From positions 1-22,453 of the forward strand of contig JAKVCF010000025.1 of assembly GCA_022447335.1 (NCBI GenBank): 22,453 nucleotides of DNA, read 5' to 3'. The position numbers and the translations under genes were made by a program. Source of the stretch: Planctomycetota bacterium (GTDB lineage: Bacteria; Planctomycetota; UBA1135). The notes under the pieces are model-generated. The model was not told where the DNA came from and did no database searches. It saw nothing but the letters and a program-made list of their open reading frames with translations. Below are positions 13,928-21,530 of the stretch, in pieces (within the stretch, counting starts at the first letter, position 1; each line of letters begins with the position of its first letter).

Positions 13928-14421
13928 ATGATCAGGGCCCCTAGTAGAGTCTTGATCGCCATTCCTGGTAGCAACTGAACCATTCCTGCGTCGAGCGCGG
14001 TTTCCCAATTGATAGAAGCGGCGAAAATGGGCACGCCAAAGAGAAGGATCATTAGGTGCCCAGCGAGCATCACGCCAAGTAGCGCGGGCAAGCGCTGGCT
14101 ACGAGCTGCCAATGCACCTGCGAGGGCGGATCCCGGAAGGAACCCGACTAAATAACCGGCCGATGGATATTCCACTAGCTCGGTGAGTGAGTAACTTGCC
14201 CAGTCACTAAAAACAGGCAGACCAACCATGCCAAGCGTCAGGTAGATCACAGTTGCAAAGACCCCTTTCGTGGGCCCGAGCAGTGCGGATCCGGTCAGGA
14301 GCGCCAGTGTCTGCAGCGTGCCAGGAACGGAGTTGGCAAGGGGTGTAGCTAGGAAGGGCTCGACCTGTGCGCCCAGCGCAGTGGCTACGATCATCAGAAG
14401 TACCCCCAGCATCATTTGCAT
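13882..14421 (-). CDS. bioY: Biotin transporter substrate-binding (S) component BioY
   Basis: 179 residues from the ATG at 14419-14421; an in-frame TTG at 14442 would add seven residues but leave only 10 bp to the divergent gene. An integral membrane protein with about six hydrophobic segments. The BioY signature is clear: VPGTLQTLALLTGSALLGP (about 32-50), YLTLGMVGLPVF (about 60-71) and AGYLVGFLPGS (about 88-98). BioY captures biotin and works with an ECF module (A, A', T subunits) or alone. No bioM/bioN genes are adjacent, so it probably uses a shared ECF module elsewhere. It suggests biotin uptake. No BirA operator could be recognised in the 31 bp upstream. Confidence 0.93.
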   Translation of the reverse strand: MQMMLGVLLMIVATALGAQVEPFLATPLANSVPGTLQTLALLTGSALLGPTKGVFATVIYLTLGMVGLPVFSDWASYSLTELVEYPSAGYLVGFLPGSALAGALAARSQRLPALLGVMLAGHLMILLFGVPIFAASINWETALDAGMVQLLPGMAIKTLLGALIIYRVRVSRRASTSTS

Positions 14422-14452
14422 GGTAGCCCGGCGCGCTGGCAAGATCAGAGTT

Positions 14453-14779
14453 ATGAAGACCGTCCTTGTTCTGAATCAAGACCAGATGGGCCATGGGGAC
14501 CGTGAGCTCGGTCAGCGTGTGCTTTGCACTTTCCTGCAGAAGGCAATTGCTATCGAAGGCTTGGAGGCGGTGCTCTTCTACAACGCAGGTGTGCGCCTAG
14601 TTGCAAGTGATTCACCGGTGATTTCTGAGCTGCGCGAGCTCGAAAACCGAGGTGTTGATCTAACGCCCTGCGGAACGTGTGTGCAGGCTTATGAGGTTGA
14701 AGTGCAGGTCGGCCAGATCTCAGATATGGAAACTATAGTTCGCGAAATAGGCGCGGCTCAGAAGGTTGTCACCCTCTGA
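14453..14779 (+). CDS. DsrE/YedF-like small sulfur-transfer family protein with CxxC
   Basis: 108 residues. The start is the ATG at 14453, because the translation from there begins with the family's first strand, MKTVLVLNQDQMGHGD, and the longer upstream frame overlaps bioY and is not protein-like. The sequence fits the DsrE-like fold: FLQKAIAIEGLEAVLFYNAGVRL (24-46, two halves), SELRELENRGVDLTPCGTC (58-76), then a helix and strand to the end. The C73-G-T-C76 pair follows the middle strand, where DsrE/YedF proteins carry their conserved cysteine. Related proteins include the DsrE part of YedF, linked to selenium metabolism, and sulfur relay proteins. It has no TusA domain, so a full YedF call is not justified. 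It diverges from bioY over 31 bp and converges on gltA with a 30-bp gap. Confidence 0.82.
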   Translation: MKTVLVLNQDQMGHGDRELGQRVLCTFLQKAIAIEGLEAVLFYNAGVRLVASDSPVISELRELENRGVDLTPCGTCVQAYEVEVQVGQISDMETIVREIGAAQKVVTL

Positions 14780-14809
14780 TCTTCAAGGCGAGCTTTTTCC
14801 TATGGGGGC

Positions 14810-16093
14810 CTAGCGTGTGTCGACCGGCTGCCAGTTGCGCTCAGGGGCGCCGGTATAGATCTGGCGTGGACGGCTGATGCGAAACTCCGGCGATTCCTTC
14901 TGTTCGAGGAATTGTGCGATCCATCCTGCCATGCGACCCATTGCGAACATAACGGTAAACATATTTACTGGGATTCCAATCGCCTTGTAGATGATGCCCG
15001 AGTAAAAGTCGACATTGGGATAGAGGTTGCGCTGGATGAAGTACTCATCGTTAAGCGCAATCTCCTCGAGCGCCATTGCGATTTCGAGCTGCTTGCTATT
15101 CAGCCCCATTGCATTCATTACGTCGTGGCAAGCTTTTTTCAGAACACGCGCACGTGGGTCGAAGTTCTTGTAGACACGGTGGCCAAATCCCATTAGGCGG
15201 ACATCTGAGTCTTTGTCCTTGGCACGCGCGACGAAGTCTTCAGCGCTCATCCCTTGGTGGGTGATGGCGTCGAGCATCTCGATCACCTTTTGGTTAGCGC
15301 CCCCATGCAATGGGCCCCATAGTGCCGATATGCCGGCTGAGATCGCTGCGAATATATTCGCCTGCGAGCTGCCGACAACGCGCACAGTCGAAGTTGAGCA
15401 GTTCTGTTCGTGGTCGGCGTGGAGGATCAATAGCTGATCTAGTGCGCGCGCGATAATCGGATTGACCTCGTACTCTTCGCATGGAGTCGCGAACATCATG
15501 TGCAAGAAGTTCGACGCGTAGTCAAGGTCGTTGCGCGGATAGATAAAAGGCTGTCCAATCGAGTGCTTATATGACCATGCGGCAATCGTCGGGTACTTGG
15601 CTAGAAGCCGAATCGTCGTCTCGTGAAGTGTCTCCGGAGTGTCCTTCTCTTGGTAGAAGGCTGACATTGCGCCGACGGTTGCCGCCGTAACGGGCATCGG
15701 ATGCGCGGCTTTTGGGAAGCTGCCGAAGAACTTCCGGAAGTTCTCGTGCAGCATCGTGTGAATGGTGATGTTGTTTGTGAAGGAGTTCAGCTCCTTCGTG
15801 TTCGGCAAGTCGCCGTTTAGGAGCAACCATGAGCATTCGAGGAAGTTCGACTTTTCGGCGAGTTGCTCGATGGGATAGCCACGGTAGCGCAGAATGCCGG
15901 CCTCACCATCGATGTAGGTGACCGAGCTGCGACAGGATCCCGTGTTGCCGTAGCCCGGGTCATAAGTGATGATCCCGGTCTCAGCGCGCAGGCGCGAAAT
16001 ATCGAGGCCGGTTTCATTCTCCGAGCCGGTCAGGGAAGGGAGTTCGACGGTCTTTCCGTCGTATTCGAGGCGCGCGTTTTTAGCGTCGGACAT
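14810..16093 (-). CDS. gltA: Citrate synthase (type II, hexameric-like)
   Basis: 427 residues. Condenses acetyl-CoA with oxaloacetate at the entry of the TCA cycle. I chose the ATG at 16091-16093 because MSDAKNARLEYDG aligns with the E. coli GltA start; an upstream ATG at 16144 would add 17 Ser/Ala/Thr-rich residues with no homologous counterpart. Catalytic residues are visible: GPLHGG (H263), GFGHRVYKNFDPR (H305) and YPNVDFYSG (D362), with AHPMPV and the LHADHEQNCSTSTVR block also conserved. The order and length are those of the Gram-negative type II enzyme. It lies 78 bp downstream of the Nfu-type gene on the same strand, consistent with a two-gene operon. Together with pckA it controls oxaloacetate flux. 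No hairpin terminator is visible in the 30 bp before the convergent DsrE-like gene. Confidence 0.97.
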   Translation of the reverse strand: MSDAKNARLEYDGKTVELPSLTGSENETGLDISRLRAETGIITYDPGYGNTGSCRSSVTYIDGEAGILRYRGYPIEQLAEKSNFLECSWLLLNGDLPNTKELNSFTNNITIHTMLHENFRKFFGSFPKAAHPMPVTAATVGAMSAFYQEKDTPETLHETTIRLLAKYPTIAAWSYKHSIGQPFIYPRNDLDYASNFLHMMFATPCEEYEVNPIIARALDQLLILHADHEQNCSTSTVRVVGSSQANIFAAISAGISALWGPLHGGANQKVIEMLDAITHQGMSAEDFVARAKDKDSDVRLMGFGHRVYKNFDPRARVLKKACHDVMNAMGLNSKQLEIAMALEEIALNDEYFIQRNLYPNVDFYSGIIYKAIGIPVNMFTVMFAMGRMAGWIAQFLEQKESPEFRISRPRQIYTGAPERNWQPVDTR

Positions 16094-16171
16094 GGTCGGT
16101 GCGGTGCTTCCCTCCGCGGAGGAAGTCGGGCTCGCAAGGCCCATTATGATAAGAGTGCGGTCGAGAACCGC

Positions 16172-16771
16172 CTACATGTAGGGATTGAGGCCAGCCGCAT
16201 GGTCAGTGGCGTCATGAATCGCTCCAGCCTCTGGGACTTCGTTGCGGATCGAGGTTTCAATCCCCTGGCGCATCGTGGCCGCCGCCGAGCCACAACCTTG
16301 GCAGCCGCCGCCCATGGTCATGTAGTAATCCACGCCATCGCTAGCCTGGATTTCGACCCAGCCACCGTGTGAGGATAGGTTGGGATTGAGCTGCTCATCG
16401 ATCACTTTTTGCACTCGCAGGCGGATCTCGTCGTTACCGGTTAGCTTTTCGATTGCGCCTTCGGCAACGGCACGGCTGCCGTCTTGAAGGAATGCGCGAA
16501 TGGTGGCGCCGGTCTCGCGGGCAATGCTGCGCCAGTCCTGTGGTTCAGTATGCATCGTCACCAGTATCTCGGATTGTGAGATGCGTACTCCGCGGATGCT
16601 CTCAACTGCATCCATGATCGCTGCGGCCAGTGGAACAGCCTCCTCAGCGATTGCTCGGTCACTCACATAAATCGTTCCGACGTACAGGTTGCGGTCGACG
16701 CGATAGAGGCAGTTATTTGGCAGGGTCTGCGGCTCTGCCGTGATTTGGATGGTCTGAGCGTCAGGGTTCAT
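16172..16771 (-). CDS. Nfu-type iron-sulfur cluster carrier (Nfu_N plus NifU C-terminal domain)
   Basis: 199 residues, cytosolic. Residues about 7-95 (IQITAEPQTLPNNCLYRVD, then VPLAAAIMDAVESIRGVRISQSEILV, then DWRSIARETGATIRAFL) fit the Nfu_N domain known from NFU1-like proteins. Residues about 115-199 fit the NifU C-terminal domain: VIDEQLNPNLSSHGGWVEI, MTMGGGCQGCGSAAATMRQG and a conserved ending NEVPEAGAIHDATDH. The CxxC at C157/C160 binds a 4Fe-4S cluster across a homodimer and passes it to target enzymes such as aconitase-type proteins. Its position directly upstream of citrate synthase places Fe-S delivery next to the TCA cycle. The start is the ATG at 16769-16771; no Shine-Dalgarno. The stop overlaps the palindrome CTACATGTAG (16172-16181). 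Confidence 0.92.
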   Translation of the reverse strand: MNPDAQTIQITAEPQTLPNNCLYRVDRNLYVGTIYVSDRAIAEEAVPLAAAIMDAVESIRGVRISQSEILVTMHTEPQDWRSIARETGATIRAFLQDGSRAVAEGAIEKLTGNDEIRLRVQKVIDEQLNPNLSSHGGWVEIQASDGVDYYMTMGGGCQGCGSAAATMRQGIETSIRNEVPEAGAIHDATDHAAGLNPYM

Positions 16772-16811
16772 CAGGTGAAATTATGGTGCAGCGGACGGTT
16801 CTTCAGTCGGG

Positions 16812-16856
16812 CGCGGTCCTCAGGACCGTGCATTGTAACCGCCTGCCCGCGGGCAG
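16812..16856. other. Two adjacent inverted repeats between the carbamoyltransferase and nfu genes
   Basis: CGCGGTCC (16812-16819) pairs with GGACCGTG (16823-16830) with one G-U around a TCA loop. Then CTGCCCGCGGGCAG (16843-16856) is a perfect 14-bp palindrome. Both lie in the 95 bp after the carbamoyltransferase stop and before the nfu start on the same strand. Neither has a T-run on the minus strand, so they could be a weak or Rho-assisted terminator for the upstream gene or protein-binding sites for the nfu-gltA promoter. Confidence 0.45.
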
Positions 16857-16866
16857 CCTCGTCGAC

Positions 16867-19023
16867 CTAGCCGAACCAGATCAGCCGCCAGCGGTATAAA
16901 CGAGCTAGGGAGGCCCGGAACTCTTCCACGGGGACCTCAAACTCAGCCGCGAACTCAGTTTCGAGCGCGGCCACGCTAGCCTTGCCAGCGCAGGCTTCGA
17001 GAATGCCTAGCTCGAGTTGGCTCGCTTCCATATTGTCACCATGTGCTAGCAGGCTGACTCGAACTGCATCGCCCTCAGCATTTGATACCACTTCGGCAGT
17101 GAAGCTGGGCAGGTGCTGGGGTACTGCGGCTGCAAGCGCTTCGCCCTCGGGGAAAGCACGGCGCCGGACCGACCATCCCTCCAGTACGACCAGATCGAGC
17201 TCGCTGTCCAGATAATGGCGTAGCGCATCACTTGGGGTCTCGACAATTGGTTCGCCCTTCACATTGAAGCTGGTGTTTAGCACCATCGGGATGCCAGTAT
17301 GCTCGGAGAATCCTTCGATCAAAAGTCGGTAGAGAGGATTCACTTCTTCGTCAAGCGTCTGAATTCGCGCCGAACCATCGACATGTACCACTGCCGGAAT
17401 GTGCGCGGCATGATCTGGATCTGCACCCACTGTCAATGACATTGCCGGACTTGGTGTGATCTCTGGAAACCACTCATCAGCGGCTTCACTCAAGACGGTT
17501 GGGGCGAAAGGGCGGAAGCCCTCACGCTTCTTGATCGCACTGTTAATGCGGTCGATCATGCCCGCTTCAGTGGGGGTAGCCAAGATGGACCGATTTCCAA
17601 GTGCACGTGGCCCAAACTCGCTGCGACCTTGAAACCAACCGACAGTTTTTCCTTGTGTCAAAGCATCGATAGCAGTTTGCACGCGGCCCTGCGCTGCGGC
17701 GAGCCAGTCGGTGGACTGCGCTTCCGGAGCTGGAGTCATTCCAGCGGAATCAACTGTTTCGATAGTTAACCATGGACCGTAGAGGTCAAAGGCTTCTTCG
17801 ATAGCATTATTGTTCGCAGCGCCTCCCTGGTAAGGAGAGAAGCAAGTGCGGCGTGGTTGTGCTTCCGAGCGCAGTGCATGGTGGCCGAAGAGGGCGCATC
17901 CGATCGACACGCCGTCGTCACCAGGCCAAGGCGGAATAAAAACTTGATCGAATCCAGCTTCACGTGCAATGCGTCCATTTGCAGTGGAGTTCAGGGCGAC
18001 GCCTCCCGCAAGGCAGAGGTTGCGGGATTTGGTCTGCTTGCGTAGTCGAATCAGCCATTCCAGTAGCACCGTTTCAAGATCCTGCTGCACGCGTGCCGCA
18101 AGCTCGGTGTAGTGACTGCGCAGCGCTGCGTCATTCGCATGTATCTGATCCCAGGAATTAGGTTGACTGGCTTGTGTGAGCGCTGGCCAATCCACCGTCA
18201 ATGATTCCAGTGGGCCGCGCAAGATGGCTTCGCGTGGCACGTCACCCTGAGCAGTAGCTCCCCAGTGCCGCTGCCATGGTGCAAGACCCATTACCTTACC
18301 GCAGGCATTCCAATCTCCGAAGAGGTGTGAAGACACGCGCGAGTAGACCGCTCCCAGTGACTCCATATCCTCGAAGCCATAGTTGTAGAGGAAGGAAGGG
18401 GTGCGTTCTTTGGCCCAACGTTTCTGTACACGCTCAAGGCGTAGGCCTTCGAAACGATAGACAGTCTCGCTCTCGCGTGCTGTCGTGTGCGCTGGCAAAT
18501 GAGCAGGGAACTGAGCAAAGTTAGCTGCCTTGTCCAGATCGATATCTGATGTGTATGGCCCAAGTTCTGATCCTTCGCTGACTTTCTCAAGGTCCGCTCG
18601 CGTTGTCCCGATGCCATCGGCAACAACAATTAAACCTTCATCAAAGGGGGCGAGTGGGAGTACCGACCAAGCGTGGGCGAGGTGATGGGAAAGCTCGTGC
18701 TTGGCAATCCCTGGGAAGAGATTAGTCTCACGTAGAGCGCTGGGCGGGTGTTGGTGAAGCGCACAACCAAAGGGCAGACGCTCTTCGAAGGGGCGAATGC
18801 GGAAGAGGTGGTTATTGGCTACGACCAGCTCGATGTCCTCGATGTCTACGCCATGCTGAGCCAGCAGAGTCTCGACGACCACAGCTGTGTCACCTCCGTC
18901 ATGCTTGCGCCGGGTTACGCGCTCCTTCTCCAAGGCGCCGACCATCTCGCCTTGCGCATCAAGTAAGCACGCTGATGCCGAGTGCGTGTACTGGTTTAGG
19001 CCGAGCACGAGCTGGGCGGACAT
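16867..19023 (-). CDS. NodU/CmcH-type O-carbamoyltransferase with extra C-terminal domain
   Basis: 718 residues from the ATG at 19021-19023, chosen because MSAQLVLGLNQYTHSASACL is the usual first strand of the family; an upstream ATG at 19104 adds 27 residues with no family match. N-terminal ASKHA-fold features: the ALEKERVTRRKHDGG segment, the HHLAHAWSVLP metal site (H113, H114, H117), VVADGIGTT and CLAGGVALNSTANGRI (336-351). The C-terminal YrdC-like-associated half carries GWFQGRSEFGPRALGNRSIL (462-481), RPFAPTVL and VLNTSFNVKGEPIVETP (581-597). These enzymes use carbamoyl phosphate and ATP to carbamoylate hydroxyls of sugars, nod factors or antibiotics. Residues about 613-718 are beyond the family's normal end; 666-716 look like a PqqD-type winged helix. 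No glycosyltransferase or biosynthetic cluster is adjacent, so the substrate is unknown. Confidence 0.92.
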   Translation of the reverse strand: MSAQLVLGLNQYTHSASACLLDAQGEMVGALEKERVTRRKHDGGDTAVVVETLLAQHGVDIEDIELVVANNHLFRIRPFEERLPFGCALHQHPPSALRETNLFPGIAKHELSHHLAHAWSVLPLAPFDEGLIVVADGIGTTRADLEKVSEGSELGPYTSDIDLDKAANFAQFPAHLPAHTTARESETVYRFEGLRLERVQKRWAKERTPSFLYNYGFEDMESLGAVYSRVSSHLFGDWNACGKVMGLAPWQRHWGATAQGDVPREAILRGPLESLTVDWPALTQASQPNSWDQIHANDAALRSHYTELAARVQQDLETVLLEWLIRLRKQTKSRNLCLAGGVALNSTANGRIAREAGFDQVFIPPWPGDDGVSIGCALFGHHALRSEAQPRRTCFSPYQGGAANNNAIEEAFDLYGPWLTIETVDSAGMTPAPEAQSTDWLAAAQGRVQTAIDALTQGKTVGWFQGRSEFGPRALGNRSILATPTEAGMIDRINSAIKKREGFRPFAPTVLSEAADEWFPEITPSPAMSLTVGADPDHAAHIPAVVHVDGSARIQTLDEEVNPLYRLLIEGFSEHTGIPMVLNTSFNVKGEPIVETPSDALRHYLDSELDLVVLEGWSVRRRAFPEGEALAAAVPQHLPSFTAEVVSNAEGDAVRVSLLAHGDNMEASQLELGILEACAGKASVAALETEFAAEFEVPVEEFRASLARLYRWRLIWFG

Positions 19024-19161
19024 GGCGGCAGGATACGGCAGCGCATTAAGCTTTGCAGTCGCTTCAGCCCGAGGTGGTTGAAGATAATCACTTCGGGTAG
19101 GCATTTTTCGACAAGCTGGCCAGAAAATGCAGTCGAGTCCCGAGGTGTATGCTTCGACCAG

Positions 19162-21453
19162 TTAGTCTTGAGTCGCGCGCAATAGCGCCTCGGCGCGGCG
19201 ATCCTGCGGGAAAAGGCGCAGCAGAATCTCGGCTTGTAAGCGGGCGCCGGTGCGTTCACCTTGTTCGAGCAGGAGGCTGGTGTAGAAGAAGCGTAGGTCG
19301 TAGTCGCCGGGGTGTCGAATCAGCGCGGCTTCCAGAACTGAAGCGGCGACGCCAACTTGACCACTGTCATTCAAGGCGACTGCGTGTACGAAGGCAAAGC
19401 GCGGGTCTCCGGGAGCAAAGCGCGCGGCTTTTTCAAGATGTACGAGAGCTTGAGCGCTTTCCCCCGTGCGTACGAGCAGAAGCCCCAGTGCATGATGGCC
19501 AGCAGCTGCCTGGGGTTCTGCGACAATCAATTCTTCCAGCACGCGACGACCGTCGGGATCTTTTCCCTGTGTGCGGTAGAGGTCCGCTAGGTTAACTGCT
19601 GCACCGACAAAGCGCGGCTCGAAGGTGAGCGCACGTTGATAGGATATTTCTGCAGCGATCAGATCTCCGCGCGCGAGTTCATAGAGGCCACGGTTCAGCC
19701 AAGTCTCAGGACGCTCAGCCGCCGCGTTGAAGCTCTCGATCAACTCAGCATGTGCGTCCGCCTCAGCAAGAAGGCGTGCCGCTTCGATGCGCACTGCACG
19801 AGAAGAATCTTGTTGCAAGGTGCCGACGACTTGGTCGACCACATTGCGCTCGGTGCCTTCAAAGCAACTGAGTGCGCCCAAGCGAACTAGAGGATCTGAA
19901 TCACTTAGAGCCTGTGCTGCCACTGGTAGGCGTGTGCGTAACGGAGCGGAAGCAAGTGCTTGTAGGGCTGATCCACGTACCAATCCTGGCCAGTTCGGAT
20001 CCATGGCTAGCCCCGCCAGCGCTTCACTTGCCTGCGGAACCCCAGACCACGCAGCGGCAAAGGTCGGCCCAAAGTGTGGCTTCTGCCAACTGGTGTCGCC
20101 GTCGCGGTGCAAAGAGATCTGCTCCGTAGCCCACTTTTGAGAACGATCTTCATGACAACTTGTGCAAGTGTCCGGCGCGCCTGTCAGTGGGCCAAGATCG
20201 GGCCGCGGTACACGGAAGCTGTGATCATGCCGTTTATCAATACCCATGTAAGTGCGTTCGGGCATATGGCAGGCGATGCAGCTCGCTCCCGCACTTCCTG
20301 TTGGGTGGAAGTGATGTTTGGGCGTATCAAAAGTGCCAGGGTCGTGGCACTGCGCGCATAAGGCATTGCCTGGAGCGCGTAGCTTGAGCGAATGGGGGTC
20401 GTGACAATCGTTGCAGCGGACTCCAGCAGCGTGCATCTTGCTCTGCAGGAAAGATCCGTGCACATACACTTCATCGCGGATCTGGCCATCCGAAAAATAG
20501 AGTGGATCACGGATCCACTCGAGCTGGTGCGTTTCGAGTAGATGTTCACCCGGTTCGGTACCATCGACTAGCGGTCGACGACGTGAATGGCAGAGAGCGC
20601 AGCCCTGTAGCATGTTGTCAGGGCTTGGAGCAGCGGTCCGTGTGCGTGTGACCGCACCTTCTTCGAGGGTCCAAAAGCCACCTGAGCGATCGGTGAGGTC
20701 GACACTTAGACCGTGTGGTCCGGTGCTTTGGACCTGTTTACTTGGGTTCTCAGCCCAAGTGACGTGATCCGCACCCGGCCCATGACAGGCCTCGCAGGAC
20801 ACATCCATTTCGAAGTAGTGCGTATCGAAACGGTTTTCTTCTACTTGGTAGTTGCGTACCAGCCCGGTGCTGTGGCACTCGGCACACATCGAATTCCAGT
20901 TCTGCTCACGGCCCGTCCAGTGCAGAAGATCGCCTGGAGGAATGGGTTCGCTTGAGTAGAGGTGGTACCAGCGCTGACCACCTTCACTAGATGGGCGAGC
21001 ATCCCAACAGAAGGGGAGGACCTGTAGGCGTCCGCCTTCGGTTTCGACCAGATACTGTTGTAGTGGGTCGATTCCGAAGACATGTACAACTGTGAATTCG
21101 GTTAACTCACCATCTGCATTTTGTGTCTCGACTACAAATTGTTCACCGTTGCGGGAGAACCGTGCCGTTGTTTCGTAATGAGTGAAGCTTGCCCCATTAA
21201 AATTTCCGAGCACCGTTTGCTCGTTTACTTCTTGCATGGCGAGGTCGTGGTGCGACCCTTGCCACAGGGCATGCTCCGTTGGGTGGCAGCTCGCACAGCG
21301 CGCGGCTCCAACATAGCGTGCCGATTTATGTCCGGTTGAAGCCGTGACGATCTTGCCACTCTCTCCTGGCGCATGATCGCCGCAGCGTGCTAGGAGCACG
21401 ATCATCGCGGCGCCAAGACAGGCGGCAAGAACGCGGATTCCGACCGCTCTCAT
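19162..21453 (-). CDS. Octahaem c-type cytochrome fused to HEAT-like and TPR regions
   Basis: 763 residues with a hydrophobic N-terminal export signal (about 1-23). A cysteine follows at 24, but its context LLARC has Arg at -1 and is a poor lipobox. Eight CxxCH haem motifs: C53, C190, C220, C285, C347, C366, C392 and C430 (ASCH, AECH, EACH, ALCH, NDCH, AQCH, IACH, TSCH). No CxxCK is present, so there is no NrfA-type lysine-ligated haem. Many extra histidines could be distal ligands. Residues about 475-560 are helical HEAT-like repeats, and about 580-755 contain four or so TPRs (for example TWLNRGLYELARGDLIAAEI, then ISYQRALTFEPRF). The protein probably works in the periplasm in electron transfer, with the TPR part binding a partner. 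It sits upstream of the carbamoyltransferase (138 bp) on the same strand. Confidence 0.93.
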   Translation of the reverse strand: MRAVGIRVLAACLGAAMIVLLARCGDHAPGESGKIVTASTGHKSARYVGAARCASCHPTEHALWQGSHHDLAMQEVNEQTVLGNFNGASFTHYETTARFSRNGEQFVVETQNADGELTEFTVVHVFGIDPLQQYLVETEGGRLQVLPFCWDARPSSEGGQRWYHLYSSEPIPPGDLLHWTGREQNWNSMCAECHSTGLVRNYQVEENRFDTHYFEMDVSCEACHGPGADHVTWAENPSKQVQSTGPHGLSVDLTDRSGGFWTLEEGAVTRTRTAAPSPDNMLQGCALCHSRRRPLVDGTEPGEHLLETHQLEWIRDPLYFSDGQIRDEVYVHGSFLQSKMHAAGVRCNDCHDPHSLKLRAPGNALCAQCHDPGTFDTPKHHFHPTGSAGASCIACHMPERTYMGIDKRHDHSFRVPRPDLGPLTGAPDTCTSCHEDRSQKWATEQISLHRDGDTSWQKPHFGPTFAAAWSGVPQASEALAGLAMDPNWPGLVRGSALQALASAPLRTRLPVAAQALSDSDPLVRLGALSCFEGTERNVVDQVVGTLQQDSSRAVRIEAARLLAEADAHAELIESFNAAAERPETWLNRGLYELARGDLIAAEISYQRALTFEPRFVGAAVNLADLYRTQGKDPDGRRVLEELIVAEPQAAAGHHALGLLLVRTGESAQALVHLEKAARFAPGDPRFAFVHAVALNDSGQVGVAASVLEAALIRHPGDYDLRFFYTSLLLEQGERTGARLQAEILLRLFPQDRRAEALLRATQD

Positions 21454-21530
21454 GCGGATTACTCTAGCGACTCGTTGCGCTCACGTCGGCTTTGTGATTT
21501 ACGTATTAGCATATGCCGAAGCCAGGCGCA

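Noticed and set aside
14270..14452. Upstream extension of the DsrE-like reading frame
   Set aside because: It lies antisense within bioY; the family's first strand begins exactly at the ATG at 14453.
19101..19140. Inverted repeat GCATTTT/AAAATGC between the cytochrome and carbamoyltransferase genes
   Set aside because: Only 7 AT-rich pairs with a 26-base spacer and no T-run after it on the minus strand; likely chance, and not a usable terminator.
21430..21453. Lipoprotein processing of the octahaem cytochrome at C24
   Set aside because: The residue before the cysteine is Arg (LLARC), which does not fit a lipobox; an ordinary signal peptide or N-terminal anchor is more likely.
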